From Anaerolineaceae bacterium (GTDB lineage Bacteria > Chloroflexota > Anaerolineae > Anaerolineales > Anaerolineaceae), in assembly GCA_002702705.1 (NCBI GenBank), contig PABH01000008.1:1-64000 (forward strand): a stretch of 64,000 nt of DNA, given 5' to 3'. A program made the position numbers and the translations under genes. The notes under the pieces were generated by a model, which was not told where the DNA came from, ran no database searches, and worked only from the letters and a program-made list of their open reading frames with translations. This document shows, piece after piece, positions 1 to 8,009 of this stretch (the stretch's first letter is position 1; each line of letters begins with the position of its first letter).

Positions 1-31
1 AAAAATGGTTCACTTTTAAAGTTTTGTTCAT

Positions 32-95
32 GTTAGGAAAACTTTGGAGTTCACTTTTCAAGTTTCGTTGAGTTCACTTTTAAAGTTTTCCTAAC
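32..95. repeat. 14-bp inverted repeat with repeated GTTCACTTTT blocks
   Basis: The arms GTTAGGAAAACTTT (32-45) and AAAGTTTTCCTAAC (82-95) are exact reverse complements around a 36-base loop. The block GTTCACTTTT also recurs as a direct repeat at about 8, 50 and 72. No gene is seen on it. It could be the end of a mobile or REP-like element extending out of the window, or a transcriptional hairpin. Confidence 0.6.
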
Positions 96-139
96 AGAGG
101 GAGTTTTTGGGCGATTACCCACAAATAATAATAGGGTAG

Positions 140-218
140 GGTGGGTTGGTTTGCGATAAAAGTTTTGAAATGAATTAAAAAATTAGTTTGGCTTTCATTA
201 AATTGCAAACAACCCACC
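140..218. repeat. 79-bp inverted-repeat element, copy 1
   Basis: It opens with GGTGGGTTGGTTTGC (140-154) and closes with the near-complement GCAAACAACCCACC (205-218). The interior is AT-rich and non-coding. A second element of the same length and ends lies at 330-408. Its size and terminal inverted repeats resemble a MITE or REP-type element. No transposase is nearby. Confidence 0.6.
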
Positions 219-329
219 ATAAAAAAGGTCAACAAACGAATTCGGAAGCAGGAAATTAGAAAAGACCTCTCAACGTCGATTTGTTTTTTGTAGGAAAAAT
301 CAGAGCAATACCCTAAGATACAACTATAG

Positions 330-408
330 GGTGGGTTGTTTGCGACATCCTTCAATTCAAGAATACTTTTCCATCATCAGGTTCCATTATTCCCCAAACC
401 AACCCACC
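330..408. repeat. 79-bp inverted-repeat element, copy 2
   Basis: It opens with GGTGGGTTGTTTGC (330-343) and closes with CAAACCAACCCACC (395-408). Length and ends match the element at 140-218, but the interior sequence differs. A similar one-sided block (CAAACCAACCTACCCTA) occurs near 35.25 kb, so the family appears dispersed in intergenic DNA. Confidence 0.6.
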
Positions 409-453
409 TTACTTGACTTTCAACACATGTCCAATCCTAATGTCCGGAAATAG

Positions 454-606
454 AAATCCGTAGGGGGTGTAGTTTTGGATGAGGGGAAATTTCCAGAGGC
501 TATCAATTTGGTATTGCATCTAATCGATAGCGCAGAAGCATCGGAGATCTTGATTATCGATATAGAAGATTTTAGGAATGCGATTTTGAATATCCTCTTT
601 TTGTAG
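454..606 (+). other. possible 3' coding remnant (50 codons)
   Basis: After a TAG at 451-453 this frame stays open for 50 codons to a TAG at 604-606. It reads as an amphipathic helical stretch containing EGKFPEAINLVL and SEILIIDIEDF. There is no ATG and no Shine-Dalgarno; only a TTG is available. The composition looks protein-like, so it may be the decayed end of a gene, but I recognise no family. Confidence 0.25.
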
Positions 607-623
607 AATAAAAAATTTAAAAC

Positions 624-1322
624 CTAATTATCTTCAAGAAATCCATTCCAAGTTGGTTCTTCCACCGCATCAAATTCATTAAACAACTCTTGCGTTAATA
701 AAATGATTGAATCAATACCCAAATCTTTAGCTACCTTTTCGTCATTCCTTTCCATTTTTTCACATAAATCAAGACCTAAAAAAGGAATATTGCTATCAGA
801 AGATTGAGCAACCATTCTCAAATCTCTCCATAAAAAATTGATGTAACACCCTTTTCCTTCCGGATTCAAGTTGTACCAAAGTAACGAATCCGGCTTACCA
901 AAAACCTCCACCATTTGACCAATTGTGGCTATTTCCATATTTCCTGGAACACTTATATATACATCTTCTATTACATTATTTTTAGATGATATTGAGCCAC
1001 GATAATTTTCATTCGAAAAATTAAAGTTAATACTTTCTTTCTCTTCATTGTTATAAACATAAGTTCTATTTTCTAATGAAGTTGGTTCAATTTCTTCTAT
1101 CTCTAAAAGGATATTATGCGCATCAAGATAAGAGGTTTTTCCGGGTTCAACACCAAACAAACATCCTCCCTCGCATTTAGAATCTTTTATCCAAGAAAGA
1201 CCGATACTTTCATACAAGGTAATATAAGATTTTTCATTTGGTTGATTAATTGAACAGTTACTTAAAAATAGTATTGTTAGTATTATTACTATGTGTAATT
1301 TCTGAATCAATTTTTGGACCAT
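624..1322 (-). CDS. lipoprotein with C-x3-C..GVEPGK motif (232 aa)
   Basis: A hydrophobic N-terminus (about residues 9-22) ends in a lipobox with Cys23, so this is an exported lipoprotein. Shortly after it comes a Cys-rich motif, CEGGCLFGVEPGKT, followed by a mixed alpha/beta domain of unknown function. A segment reading MVEVFGKPDSL resembles the PGxS...LG-P pattern of small SmpA/BamE-like folds. The same motif recurs in the lipoprotein at 27.35-28.32 kb (CDFPCWWGVEPGK), so the two are members of one family. No function is known to me. By context with the Rhs island a role as an exported immunity or binding protein is possible, but that is inference. It converges with a possible coding remnant that ends at 606. 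Confidence 0.75.
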   Translation of the reverse strand: MVQKLIQKLHIVIILTILFLSNCSINQPNEKSYITLYESIGLSWIKDSKCEGGCLFGVEPGKTSYLDAHNILLEIEEIEPTSLENRTYVYNNEEKESINFNFSNENYRGSISSKNNVIEDVYISVPGNMEIATIGQMVEVFGKPDSLLWYNLNPEGKGCYINFLWRDLRMVAQSSDSNIPFLGLDLCEKMERNDEKVAKDLGIDSIILLTQELFNEFDAVEEPTWNGFLEDN

Positions 1323-1510
1323 TTTTTATAAGCCCCTTCCCATCGTGCCCAGCTGCCAAATCCCATCTGTAACAAAACCGTTCACTTTGTTCTGGTTCTT
1401 CAATGATAGACCAAACAATGTAATCATCGGTTGAAATACCCTCCATCAATTTTAAAAATTATACCCAAACGATGAATTAATACAATCCGATTATCTTTTT
1501 TGTAATCTGC

Positions 1511-1533
1511 AACCTTTTTGAGTTCCTTCCGTA
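1511..1533 (+). promoter_or_regulatory. candidate ECF-sigma autoregulatory promoter
   Basis: AAC at 1511-1513 is followed after exactly 16 bases by CGTA at 1530-1533. This is the AAC-N16-CGTA architecture typical of SigW/SigX-type ECF promoters. The implied transcription start near 1540 lies just upstream of the sigma gene, whose Shine-Dalgarno is at 1558-1562. A housekeeping-like TATAAT (1534-1539) overlaps, so the assignment to ECF control is inferred. Confidence 0.45.
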
Positions 1534-1567
1534 TATAATCATGAAGCAACACAATACAGGAGTTTTT

Positions 1568-2164
1568 GTGAGTGATCTTGATCTTGAAATAATCATCCAG
1601 GCACAGCAAGGTGATGAATTTGCTTTCAACACCATTGTGGAAACCTTTCAAACACCGGTATATAATCTTTGTTACCGGATGTTAGGCAACCCACAAGAAG
1701 CGGAAGATGCAGCACAGGAATCATTTTGGCGGGCCTACCAGGCTATCGCGAAATATGATCCCAACCGCTCTTTTCCTACCTGGTTACTATCGATCACAGC
1801 CCACTACTGTATTGATCAACAACGCCGCCGTCGGTTACCAACCACCGAATTGGATGATATTCTCGCTGAAACAGCACCGGATGTGAATACACCGAACCCG
1901 GAAACTGTTTACAGCCAGGGAGAACATGAAGAAAACATTCAATCCCTTTTATTATCCTTACCGGAGTTGGATCGAGCTGCCATCGTTTTAAGATATTGGC
2001 ATGAAGCTTCTGAAGAAGAGATCAGCCAAACCTTAGGGATTACAGTCAGTGCGGTAAAAAGCCGTTTACATCGTTCAAGGCGTAAACTGGCAAAAGTCTG
2101 GGAAACCAAAAATTCTGTAAGTAACAGTGTAGAAAGGATGCGCAATGGATCACCAGCCTTTTGA
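1568..2164 (+). CDS. ECF-type RNA polymerase sigma factor
   Basis: An alternative sigma-70 factor that directs core RNA polymerase to a stress regulon. Region 2 is at about residues 8-85 (NLCYRMLGNPQEAEDAAQE, then FPTWLLSITAHYCID). Region 4 is at about 125-180, with the helix-turn-helix ISQTLGITVSAVKSRLHR. I place the start at GTG 1568 because AGGAG (1558-1562) lies 5 bases upstream. The in-frame ATG at 1541 has no ribosome site and coincides with the predicted transcription start. The product is 198 aa. It overlaps by 20 bases with the downstream anti-sigma gene, so the two are translationally coupled. The upstream AAC-N16-CGTA suggests autoregulation. Confidence 0.93.
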   Translation: MSDLDLEIIIQAQQGDEFAFNTIVETFQTPVYNLCYRMLGNPQEAEDAAQESFWRAYQAIAKYDPNRSFPTWLLSITAHYCIDQQRRRRLPTTELDDILAETAPDVNTPNPETVYSQGEHEENIQSLLLSLPELDRAAIVLRYWHEASEEEISQTLGITVSAVKSRLHRSRRKLAKVWETKNSVSNSVERMRNGSPAF

Positions 2165-2684
2165 ACAATGGATATTGGATCAAAAAACATTAACAAAACA
2201 ACAAGAAAACTTATTAAACGAACACTTGTCGGAGTGTGCAGATTGTGAGGTGTTAAATAATTCATGGAAAGCCGTTGAATTAACCCTGCAATCCAGGCCT
2301 ATCGTTACACCAAAACCGGGTTTTGTCTCGCGATGGCAAGTTACCCTGGCAAATAAAAAGGCCATGCAGCATCAAATGCAGGCCATTAAAACATTTATTG
2401 GTATTAGTTGTGCCATTTTAATTACGGTGGGTGCCTTATTCACCTGGCTATTATTAACCAACTCGATAAGTGATGTCATTGTCGGTGGAATTCACTTTTT
2501 CACCGGATTTTTGCAAACTTACTTTAACATCCGTGCTGTATTCGTACAATTCCTTCGGCAGGCTCCGCCATTTACCCCCTATCTGTTTTGGATCTTTGCT
2601 GCAGGTTGGGGAACAGTGGTCACCGCTCTTTGGGGATTTACAATATGGCGCATCTCACGACGAGGAACTGTGCAAAATGATTAA
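2145..2684 (+). CDS. membrane anti-sigma factor with zinc-finger motif
   Basis: This 179-aa protein has an N-terminal cytoplasmic H-x3-C-x2-C motif (HLSECADC, about residues 28-35), the hallmark of ZAS-type anti-sigma domains. Two hydrophobic segments follow at about 81-105 and 145-165, so it is membrane-bound. It overlaps the sigma gene upstream and the bactofilin-like gene downstream, placing it in a four-gene operon. By family knowledge it should sequester the sigma factor encoded immediately upstream and release it on envelope stress. The stimulus cannot be read from the sequence. Confidence 0.85.
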   Translation: MDHQPFEQWILDQKTLTKQQENLLNEHLSECADCEVLNNSWKAVELTLQSRPIVTPKPGFVSRWQVTLANKKAMQHQMQAIKTFIGISCAILITVGALFTWLLLTNSISDVIVGGIHFFTGFLQTYFNIRAVFVQFLRQAPPFTPYLFWIFAAGWGTVVTALWGFTIWRISRRGTVQND

Positions 2685-3834
2685 AACTCGAAACTTTTTA
2701 TTACCCATACTCTTATTCGTACTTTTTTTCGGATTAACTAGCCCTGTGTTAGCCCAAACCGATCCGCCCCCCACAATTCAGGGTGACAAAGTTGTGGTAG
2801 GCCAAACCTTCATCCTAAAAGAGGACCAAACCCTGAACGGCGATCTGGTAGTCATTGGAGGCACTGCAATTCTAAAAACCAATGCCAATGTCACTGGAGA
2901 TGTGGTGTTGATTGGCGGCGTGATGGATGTGTTTGGAAAGGTTAATGGGGATGTAACAGCCTTAGGTGGTTCATTAGATTTGATGGATACCGCCCTTATA
3001 TCCGGTTCCCTAATTAATTTTGGCAGCACCGTCTCCCAGCAAGAAGGCGCTACCATACAAGGTCAACAAATTGCAAACCTGCCCTTTTCTTTCAATTTTA
3101 ATGAAGCACCTTTGGTCGAACAAGTACCCGTTCCTAATGTAACCGTCCAAAAAGTGGGTGGATTTATCGGCACCCTATTATGGGCGATCGTTCAGGTGCT
3201 TGCTGTTGCCGCATTAGCCATTCTGGTATTGCTCTTGTTCCCCAAACCCACGGAACGGGTTAGCAGTGCACTTGCCAACCAACCGTTTGTAAATTGGGGC
3301 ATTGGATTATTAACCGCATTTGCCGCCCCAATCGCCTTTGTAGTCATGATCATTACCCTCATTCTGATTCCACTTGGTCTGATTGGCTTTTTAGTACTTG
3401 GATTTGCACTGCTGTATGGCTGGATTAGTCTGGGTTATGAAATTGGCAGGCGGTTATTAAAGGGCTCTACGACCGAGCTTTCTCCCGCATTGGTAGCAGG
3501 TCTGGGCACATTAATCCTAACTGCCATTGCCCGTTTAGCAGCTGTGATACCTTGTGTCGGTTGGACGGTTGGTGCGGTATTAGCCCTCTTTGGACTGGGT
3601 GCTGTCGTCTTAACCCGGGCTGGAACCAGGAACTATCCTCCTGTTGTGGAAGCCCTCTATCATCCAGCTCCCCCTCCTACTCAACCAACTCGTTCCCCAA
3701 TGGTAACGGAACCAAAGCTGGCAGATATTCTGGCAGATGAAGAAGATTTCGATCCGGAACTGGAGGACGAATTTGATAACGACGATCTGCCGTCCGAAAT
3801 CAATGAAAATAAAAACAAACCAAGTGAGGAGTAA
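2677..3834 (+). CDS. bactofilin-like polymer-forming membrane protein
   Basis: A signal peptide (residues 1-25, ending VLAQ) precedes a repeated short beta-strand region (about 35-130) with the DV/GDVVLIGG-type turns of the polymer-forming/bactofilin fold. Then come four hydrophobic segments (about 150-310), a Pro-rich linker and a very acidic C-terminal tail. The start is ATG 2677, which overlaps the anti-sigma stop by 8 bases; a longer upstream frame lacks a signal peptide at its own N-terminus. The product is 385 aa. Position in the sigma operon suggests an envelope scaffold or sensor made under sigma control. The polymer-forming assignment rests on the strand-turn pattern, not on a database match. 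Confidence 0.75.
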   Translation: MIKTRNFLLPILLFVLFFGLTSPVLAQTDPPPTIQGDKVVVGQTFILKEDQTLNGDLVVIGGTAILKTNANVTGDVVLIGGVMDVFGKVNGDVTALGGSLDLMDTALISGSLINFGSTVSQQEGATIQGQQIANLPFSFNFNEAPLVEQVPVPNVTVQKVGGFIGTLLWAIVQVLAVAALAILVLLLFPKPTERVSSALANQPFVNWGIGLLTAFAAPIAFVVMIITLILIPLGLIGFLVLGFALLYGWISLGYEIGRRLLKGSTTELSPALVAGLGTLILTAIARLAAVIPCVGWTVGAVLALFGLGAVVLTRAGTRNYPPVVEALYHPAPPPTQPTRSPMVTEPKLADILADEEDFDPELEDEFDNDDLPSEINENKNKPSEE

Positions 3835-3837
3835 ATT

Positions 3838-4686
3838 ATGAAAAAATCTCTGATTATTGCTACTACGGTCCTCATCATGGCGTCTCTAGCGTGTTCTTTG
3901 AATGTAAATGTTCCCCGCATTGATACCGGTGATACCGAAACACTACAAATTAATGAAAATTACCCCGATGGAAACGAACCCGGTGACATCACGATTGAAA
4001 TGGGTGGTGGGCAGTTATCTGTTCAGGGTGGTGCTGAAAATTGGCTCTCAGGGAATGTGTCCTACAATGTGCCCCTCTGGAATCCGGAAGTAATCCGCCG
4101 CAGCAATTCTATCAAGGTTACCCAGGAAACAAAAGACAAAATCGGTTTGCCGGATGACAAAATCATCAACAAATGGGATCTTTTCCTTGGAAACCACCCC
4201 ACCAATCTGCTGATTACAGCAGGTGCTTACCAGGGCAAATTGGATCTGACCGGTATTCCGCTCACCAATCTGGAAATCCGGGATGGTGCCAGCCAGGCTG
4301 ATATAGTATTCAATGATTACAATCCAGTTCAGATGAATGATCTGGTTTACAAAACCGGTGCATCGCAGATCAACCTGGAAGGGCTGGGATATGCAAATAT
4401 CGATGAATTGTCATTTGAAGGTGGGGCAGGTTCCTATACTCTGAATTTTGATGGTGCCTTACAACAAGAAACCCGAGCGTTTGTTAATTATGGTCTGGGT
4501 GATGTAAAAATTGAGATTCCACCCAATACCGCAGCCCGCATTGTCGTCGAAGGCGGATTAAACAATGTAGAACTTCAAGGTTCTTGGAACGTCAATGGAA
4601 ATGAATATACCAATAACGGTTCTGGCCCCCTGCTAGATATTACCGTAAAAATGGGTGTCGGCAATTTGCAGTTGATTAGTAAGTAA
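3838..4686 (+). CDS. toast-rack / LiaF-C-like lipoprotein
   Basis: A lipobox places the lipidated Cys at residue 19 (MASLAC). The mature part is a beta-rich domain with repeated Gly-Asn/Asp turns. The C-terminal third (FVNYGLGDVKIEIP, VKMGVGNLQLISK) matches the style of LiaF C-terminal and toast-rack domains, which occur in envelope-stress regulators. It starts 3 bases after the preceding gene and is the last gene of the sigma operon, ending in a strong terminator. It probably acts on the outer face of the membrane in the same stress response. The molecular role is unknown. Confidence 0.75.
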   Translation: MKKSLIIATTVLIMASLACSLNVNVPRIDTGDTETLQINENYPDGNEPGDITIEMGGGQLSVQGGAENWLSGNVSYNVPLWNPEVIRRSNSIKVTQETKDKIGLPDDKIINKWDLFLGNHPTNLLITAGAYQGKLDLTGIPLTNLEIRDGASQADIVFNDYNPVQMNDLVYKTGASQINLEGLGYANIDELSFEGGAGSYTLNFDGALQQETRAFVNYGLGDVKIEIPPNTAARIVVEGGLNNVELQGSWNVNGNEYTNNGSGPLLDITVKMGVGNLQLISK

Positions 4687-4697
4687 ACTGTACACAA

Positions 4698-4736
4698 ATA
4701 AAAGAGACAGCCACCCAATGTGGCTGTCTCTTTTAT
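4698..4736. terminator. bidirectional rho-independent terminator
   Basis: A 17-bp perfect stem (4698-4714 with 4720-4736) around a 5-base loop, with A-runs and T-runs on both sides. It can end both the sigma operon on plus and nadD on minus; the nadD stop codon lies inside its right arm. Confidence 0.9.
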
Positions 4737-5335
4737 TTTAAATAATACCCCTTCTCTTTAATACATTCATACACCGCGGGCAGCAGGTAATATCGGTACG
4801 GTCGACCTGCTGCAATTCTGGATCGTATCTCGTGAGAAGCAATCTCTAACAAAGGTGCATCTACAAAATTGATCTTTTGAATTACCCCCGGCAAAGCCAT
4901 TTCCAACCTTGATAAATCTATCTGATCCCCCGGACGGCGCATCACCCCCAACCCTGTTACTTCAGCCAATAATTGATTTGGTTTGTACCAGTTGGGAAAA
5001 TCATGTAAGGAGTCTCCGCCTATCAAATAAAATAATTCATCCATCGGGTTTTGCTGATGAATAATCTTTACCGTATCGAGCGTATAATGCGGACCATCAC
5101 GATCCAAATCAACCCGGTTTAATTCAAAGTTCGGATCATCTCTTAATGCAGCATGCACCAGTTCTAAGCGAATGTTTACTGGTGTCAGCTGTTGATTTCG
5201 TTTATGCGGCGGATCAGGTGTTAAAACCCATAACAGCCTGTCTAAGCCCAATTGTGCGGTTGCTTCCGCCGCCAGGATCAAATGACCTAGATGCGGCGGA
5301 TCAAATGTGCCGCCAAATATACCGATCCTGCCCAT
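4733..5335 (-). CDS. nadD: nicotinate-nucleotide adenylyltransferase
   Basis: NadD transfers AMP from ATP to nicotinate mononucleotide in NAD synthesis. The N-terminal nucleotidyltransferase motif GGTFDPPHLGH is intact. The C-terminal ISSTxIR-like motif is present as SHEIRSRI with the usual GRPYRYYLLP continuation. I start at ATG 5335, which overlaps the obgE stop as TAATG, giving 200 aa; a TTG 12 bases further upstream is also possible. The gene is co-transcribed with obgE, an arrangement common in bacteria. The partner often fused or adjacent (yqeK-type HD) is not here, but an HD domain of that look is fused to a HAD domain at 34-35 kb. Confidence 0.95.
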   Translation of the reverse strand: MGRIGIFGGTFDPPHLGHLILAAEATAQLGLDRLLWVLTPDPPHKRNQQLTPVNIRLELVHAALRDDPNFELNRVDLDRDGPHYTLDTVKIIHQQNPMDELFYLIGGDSLHDFPNWYKPNQLLAEVTGLGVMRRPGDQIDLSRLEMALPGVIQKINFVDAPLLEIASHEIRSRIAAGRPYRYYLLPAVYECIKEKGYYLK

Positions 5336-6594
5336 TAATCCTGCCAATCAAAGGCATAATCATCAATATAAACTGTGTCACCTTCGGTAATGCCTGCTTC
5401 ACGTAAAGCCTCTTCCACACCCAATGTCTCCATTAAACGTTGGAACCGGCGGACAGAACCCTCATGTTCCCAATAGGTCATCTTAGCCGCTCGTTCAATT
5501 GCCTTTCCTGTGACAACAAAACCATCTTCCACAGCTGTTATCACAAACTCATTCGGGTCTTCTTCTGGCCGATAGACCGGCACAGTTTCCAAGACTTGGG
5601 GCTCTGGTGCTGTTCTAACCAACTCTAATGCTTTCCACAAAACTGGTTTTACATCGGTCCGTGCTAAGGCTGAGATCGACATCGGATGATATCCCATTTT
5701 TTCTAGGGTTTGTTTCACATCCGGCCATTTTTCCTGGGCTTCAGGCATATCCATCTTATTAAAAACCACAATCTGTTCTTTTTGTTTAAGTTTTGGGTCA
5801 AACAAAGCCATTTCAGAATTAATCTGGGAAAAATCAGCAATCGGGTCTTGCGATAAACCATCCAGCATGTGAATTAATACTTTTGTACGCTGGATATGTC
5901 GCAAAAATGAATCTCCCAAACCTGCACCCATGTGGGCACCTTCGATTAATCCTGGAATATCTGCCAGGACCAGTGAATTTTCATAATCCAGTTCAACAAC
6001 TCCCAAGTTGGGCTCAAGCGTTGTAAAAGGGTAATCCGCGATTTTTGGATCTGCATTGGAAATGGCAGCCAAAAAACTCGATTTTCCTGCATTGGGAACC
6101 CCAACAATGCCAACATCAGCAATTAGTTTTAGCTCCAAACGCAAATTTCGTTCCGTTCCCGGTTCGCCTTTTTCACCGACACGCGGCACCTGATGGCGGG
6201 AACTGACAAAATGGACATTTCCCCGTCCACCGCGACCTCCCTTGTTGATCAATAATTCTTGATCTCGCTCGGTCAGGTCTCCTAACAGCTCGCCGGTATC
6301 TGCGTCGTAAACAATCGTACCCGGCGGCACCTTAATAATTAACGGATCAGCAGAACGTCCGGTCATGCGTTGTTTTGCCCCGTTTCGCCCATCATCAGCG
6401 ATAAATTTTTGATTATGCCGAAAATAGCTGAGTGTATTCAGGCGGTGTTCTACTTTTAAAATAATATCTCCACCGCGGCCACCATCTCCACCATCTGGAC
6501 CACCACGCGGCACATATTTTTCCCGGCGAAAATGGACAGCCCCATTTCCACCGCTTCCGGATCGAACGTAAATCTCTGCTTCATCTATAAACAT
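5335..6594 (-). CDS. obgE: Obg family GTPase
   Basis: This essential ribosome-associated GTPase links 50S assembly with the stringent response. The Gly-rich Obg fold occupies about residues 1-158 (GGPDGGDGGRGGD). The G domain follows with G1 GVPNAGKSS, the G3 motif DIPGLIEGA and NKMD. A C-terminal Obg-specific domain covers about 345-419. Length (419 aa) is usual for Gram-positive-type Obg. The gene begins 19 bases after a terminator that ends the upstream transcript, so it probably has its own promoter close to or within that terminator region. nadD follows with an overlap. Confidence 0.97.
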   Translation of the reverse strand: MFIDEAEIYVRSGSGGNGAVHFRREKYVPRGGPDGGDGGRGGDIILKVEHRLNTLSYFRHNQKFIADDGRNGAKQRMTGRSADPLIIKVPPGTIVYDADTGELLGDLTERDQELLINKGGRGGRGNVHFVSSRHQVPRVGEKGEPGTERNLRLELKLIADVGIVGVPNAGKSSFLAAISNADPKIADYPFTTLEPNLGVVELDYENSLVLADIPGLIEGAHMGAGLGDSFLRHIQRTKVLIHMLDGLSQDPIADFSQINSEMALFDPKLKQKEQIVVFNKMDMPEAQEKWPDVKQTLEKMGYHPMSISALARTDVKPVLWKALELVRTAPEPQVLETVPVYRPEEDPNEFVITAVEDGFVVTGKAIERAAKMTYWEHEGSVRRFQRLMETLGVEEALREAGITEGDTVYIDDYAFDWQD

Positions 6595-6612
6595 ACAACA
6601 TCCATTTAAAAA

Positions 6613-6637
6613 GGGATCGGGTGAAGTACCCGATCCC
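6613..6637 (-). terminator. rho-independent terminator
   Basis: GGGATCGGGT (6613-6622) and ACCCGATCCC (6628-6637) form a perfect 10-bp stem with a 5-base loop. Read on minus it is followed by TTTTT. It ends the transcript of the GTPase gene at 6654-7970 and separates it from obgE. Confidence 0.85.
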
Positions 6638-6653
6638 AGATAATTCTTAATTC

Positions 6654-7970
6654 TTATTTGCCAAATTTGGCTTTCAGAATTTCTTCCAGGGTCGGTTGGC
6701 CGATCTCCTGTAATTCATAACGTACGCGTTGTAATGGTTTGTTCACCTTAATCACGCGGGTTAAGTCAATTGGTGTACCGGAGAGTACCAAATCAACATC
6801 AGCATTGTTAATGGTTTCTTCCAGGTCTCTCATTTGATCTTCACCATATCCCATAGCCGGTAAAATAATGCCGGTATCCGGATATTTTTCATAGGTATCG
6901 ACAATAGTTCTGACAGCGAAGGGGCGGGGATCCACGATTTCGCCAGCGCCAAAACGTCGAGCTGCCACATAAGCGGCACCGTATTTCATACCACCATGGG
7001 TTAAGGTTGGGCCGTCTTCCACAACCAAAACACGTTTTCCACGAATGGCTTCGGGATCATCCACGAACAATGGTGAAGCACCTTCGATAACCTGGGCGTC
7101 CGGATTCAGAGCATGAATTGCATCGCGCACCTGAATAACAAAGTCTGGGTTGGCTGTGTCTACTTTATTGATCACAAACACATCAGCATGAAGGGTGTTG
7201 GTCTCACCAGGGTAATAAGTTGTCTCATGGCCTGGGCGATGGGGATCAACCACAACGATGGCTAAGTCTTCTTTGTAGAAGGAGAAGTCATTATTTCCAC
7301 CATCCCAAAGGATGATATCAACTTCCTGTTCAGCCTGGCGTAAAATAGCTTCATAGTCCACACCAGCGTAAACGATGACACCATTATCAAGATGGGGTTC
7401 GTACTCTTCCCGTTCTTCAATGGTACATTCATGTTTGTCAAGATCACTGTAATCCGCGAAACGCTGTACCCGTTGTTTGGCTAAATCTCCATAGGGCATT
7501 GGATGGCGGATGGCGGCAACGGTGTAGCCCATTTCCCGCAGGATCAATGAAACGCGGCGGGTTGTCTGGCTTTTACCACAACCAGTGCGGACTGCCGTAA
7601 CAGAAACGACAGGTTTGGTGGATTCAATTTGGGTGTTTTTTAAACCCATCAGGCGGAAATCCGCCCCGGCCTCATTTACCAAAGCTGCTTTGTGCATCAC
7701 ATATTCGTGGGGCACATCACTATAAGCAAACAAAACCTGATCCACCTCAAACTTTTGAATCAGTTCTTTTAATTCACTCTCAGGATAAATCGGAATTCCT
7801 TCCGGATAGAGAGACCCGGCTAATTCAGCCGGATAGCGGCGACCTTCAATATTGGGAATCTGTGTTGCGGTAAATGCAACTACCTGATAATCAGGATTGT
7901 CCCGGTAAAAAACATTGAAGTTATGGAAGTCGCGCCCAGCAGCGCCCATGATAAGGGTTCGAATGGTCAT
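6654..7970 (-). CDS. cyclic 2,3-diphosphoglycerate synthetase-like GTPase
   Basis: The 438-aa protein starts with a Rossmann-like segment (RTLIMGAAGRDFHNFN, residues 4-19). A P-loop follows at 129-135 (TGCGKSQ), then DGGNNDFSFY and the NKVD guanine-type motif. This is the layout of COG2403, the family of archaeal cyclic 2,3-diphosphoglycerate synthetase, which cyclises 2,3-DPG using ATP. Relatives are widespread in bacteria where the product has not been shown, so the substrate is uncertain. The gene stands alone between argS and a terminator. The pgk and gap genes about 5 kb away make a link with phosphoglycerate metabolism attractive but unproven. Confidence 0.8.
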   Translation of the reverse strand: MTIRTLIMGAAGRDFHNFNVFYRDNPDYQVVAFTATQIPNIEGRRYPAELAGSLYPEGIPIYPESELKELIQKFEVDQVLFAYSDVPHEYVMHKAALVNEAGADFRLMGLKNTQIESTKPVVSVTAVRTGCGKSQTTRRVSLILREMGYTVAAIRHPMPYGDLAKQRVQRFADYSDLDKHECTIEEREEYEPHLDNGVIVYAGVDYEAILRQAEQEVDIILWDGGNNDFSFYKEDLAIVVVDPHRPGHETTYYPGETNTLHADVFVINKVDTANPDFVIQVRDAIHALNPDAQVIEGASPLFVDDPEAIRGKRVLVVEDGPTLTHGGMKYGAAYVAARRFGAGEIVDPRPFAVRTIVDTYEKYPDTGIILPAMGYGEDQMRDLEETINNADVDLVLSGTPIDLTRVIKVNKPLQRVRYELQEIGQPTLEEILKAKFGK

Positions 7971-8009
7971 TAGTTATAGCTCCTTTTGAATAATAGTTTA
8001 ACCATCACT

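Noticed and set aside
80-355. 91-codon minus-strand frame across the 79-bp repeats
   Set aside because: It is composed of the inverted-repeat elements and AT-rich spacer, with no ribosome site and implausible composition.
1258-1449. Minus-strand frame with SERFCYRWDLAAGHDGKGL overlapping the start of the lipoprotein at 624-1322
   Set aside because: It overlaps the signal-peptide coding region by 65 bases and has no ribosome site. The upstream half looks protein-like and could be a remnant, but not enough to call a gene.
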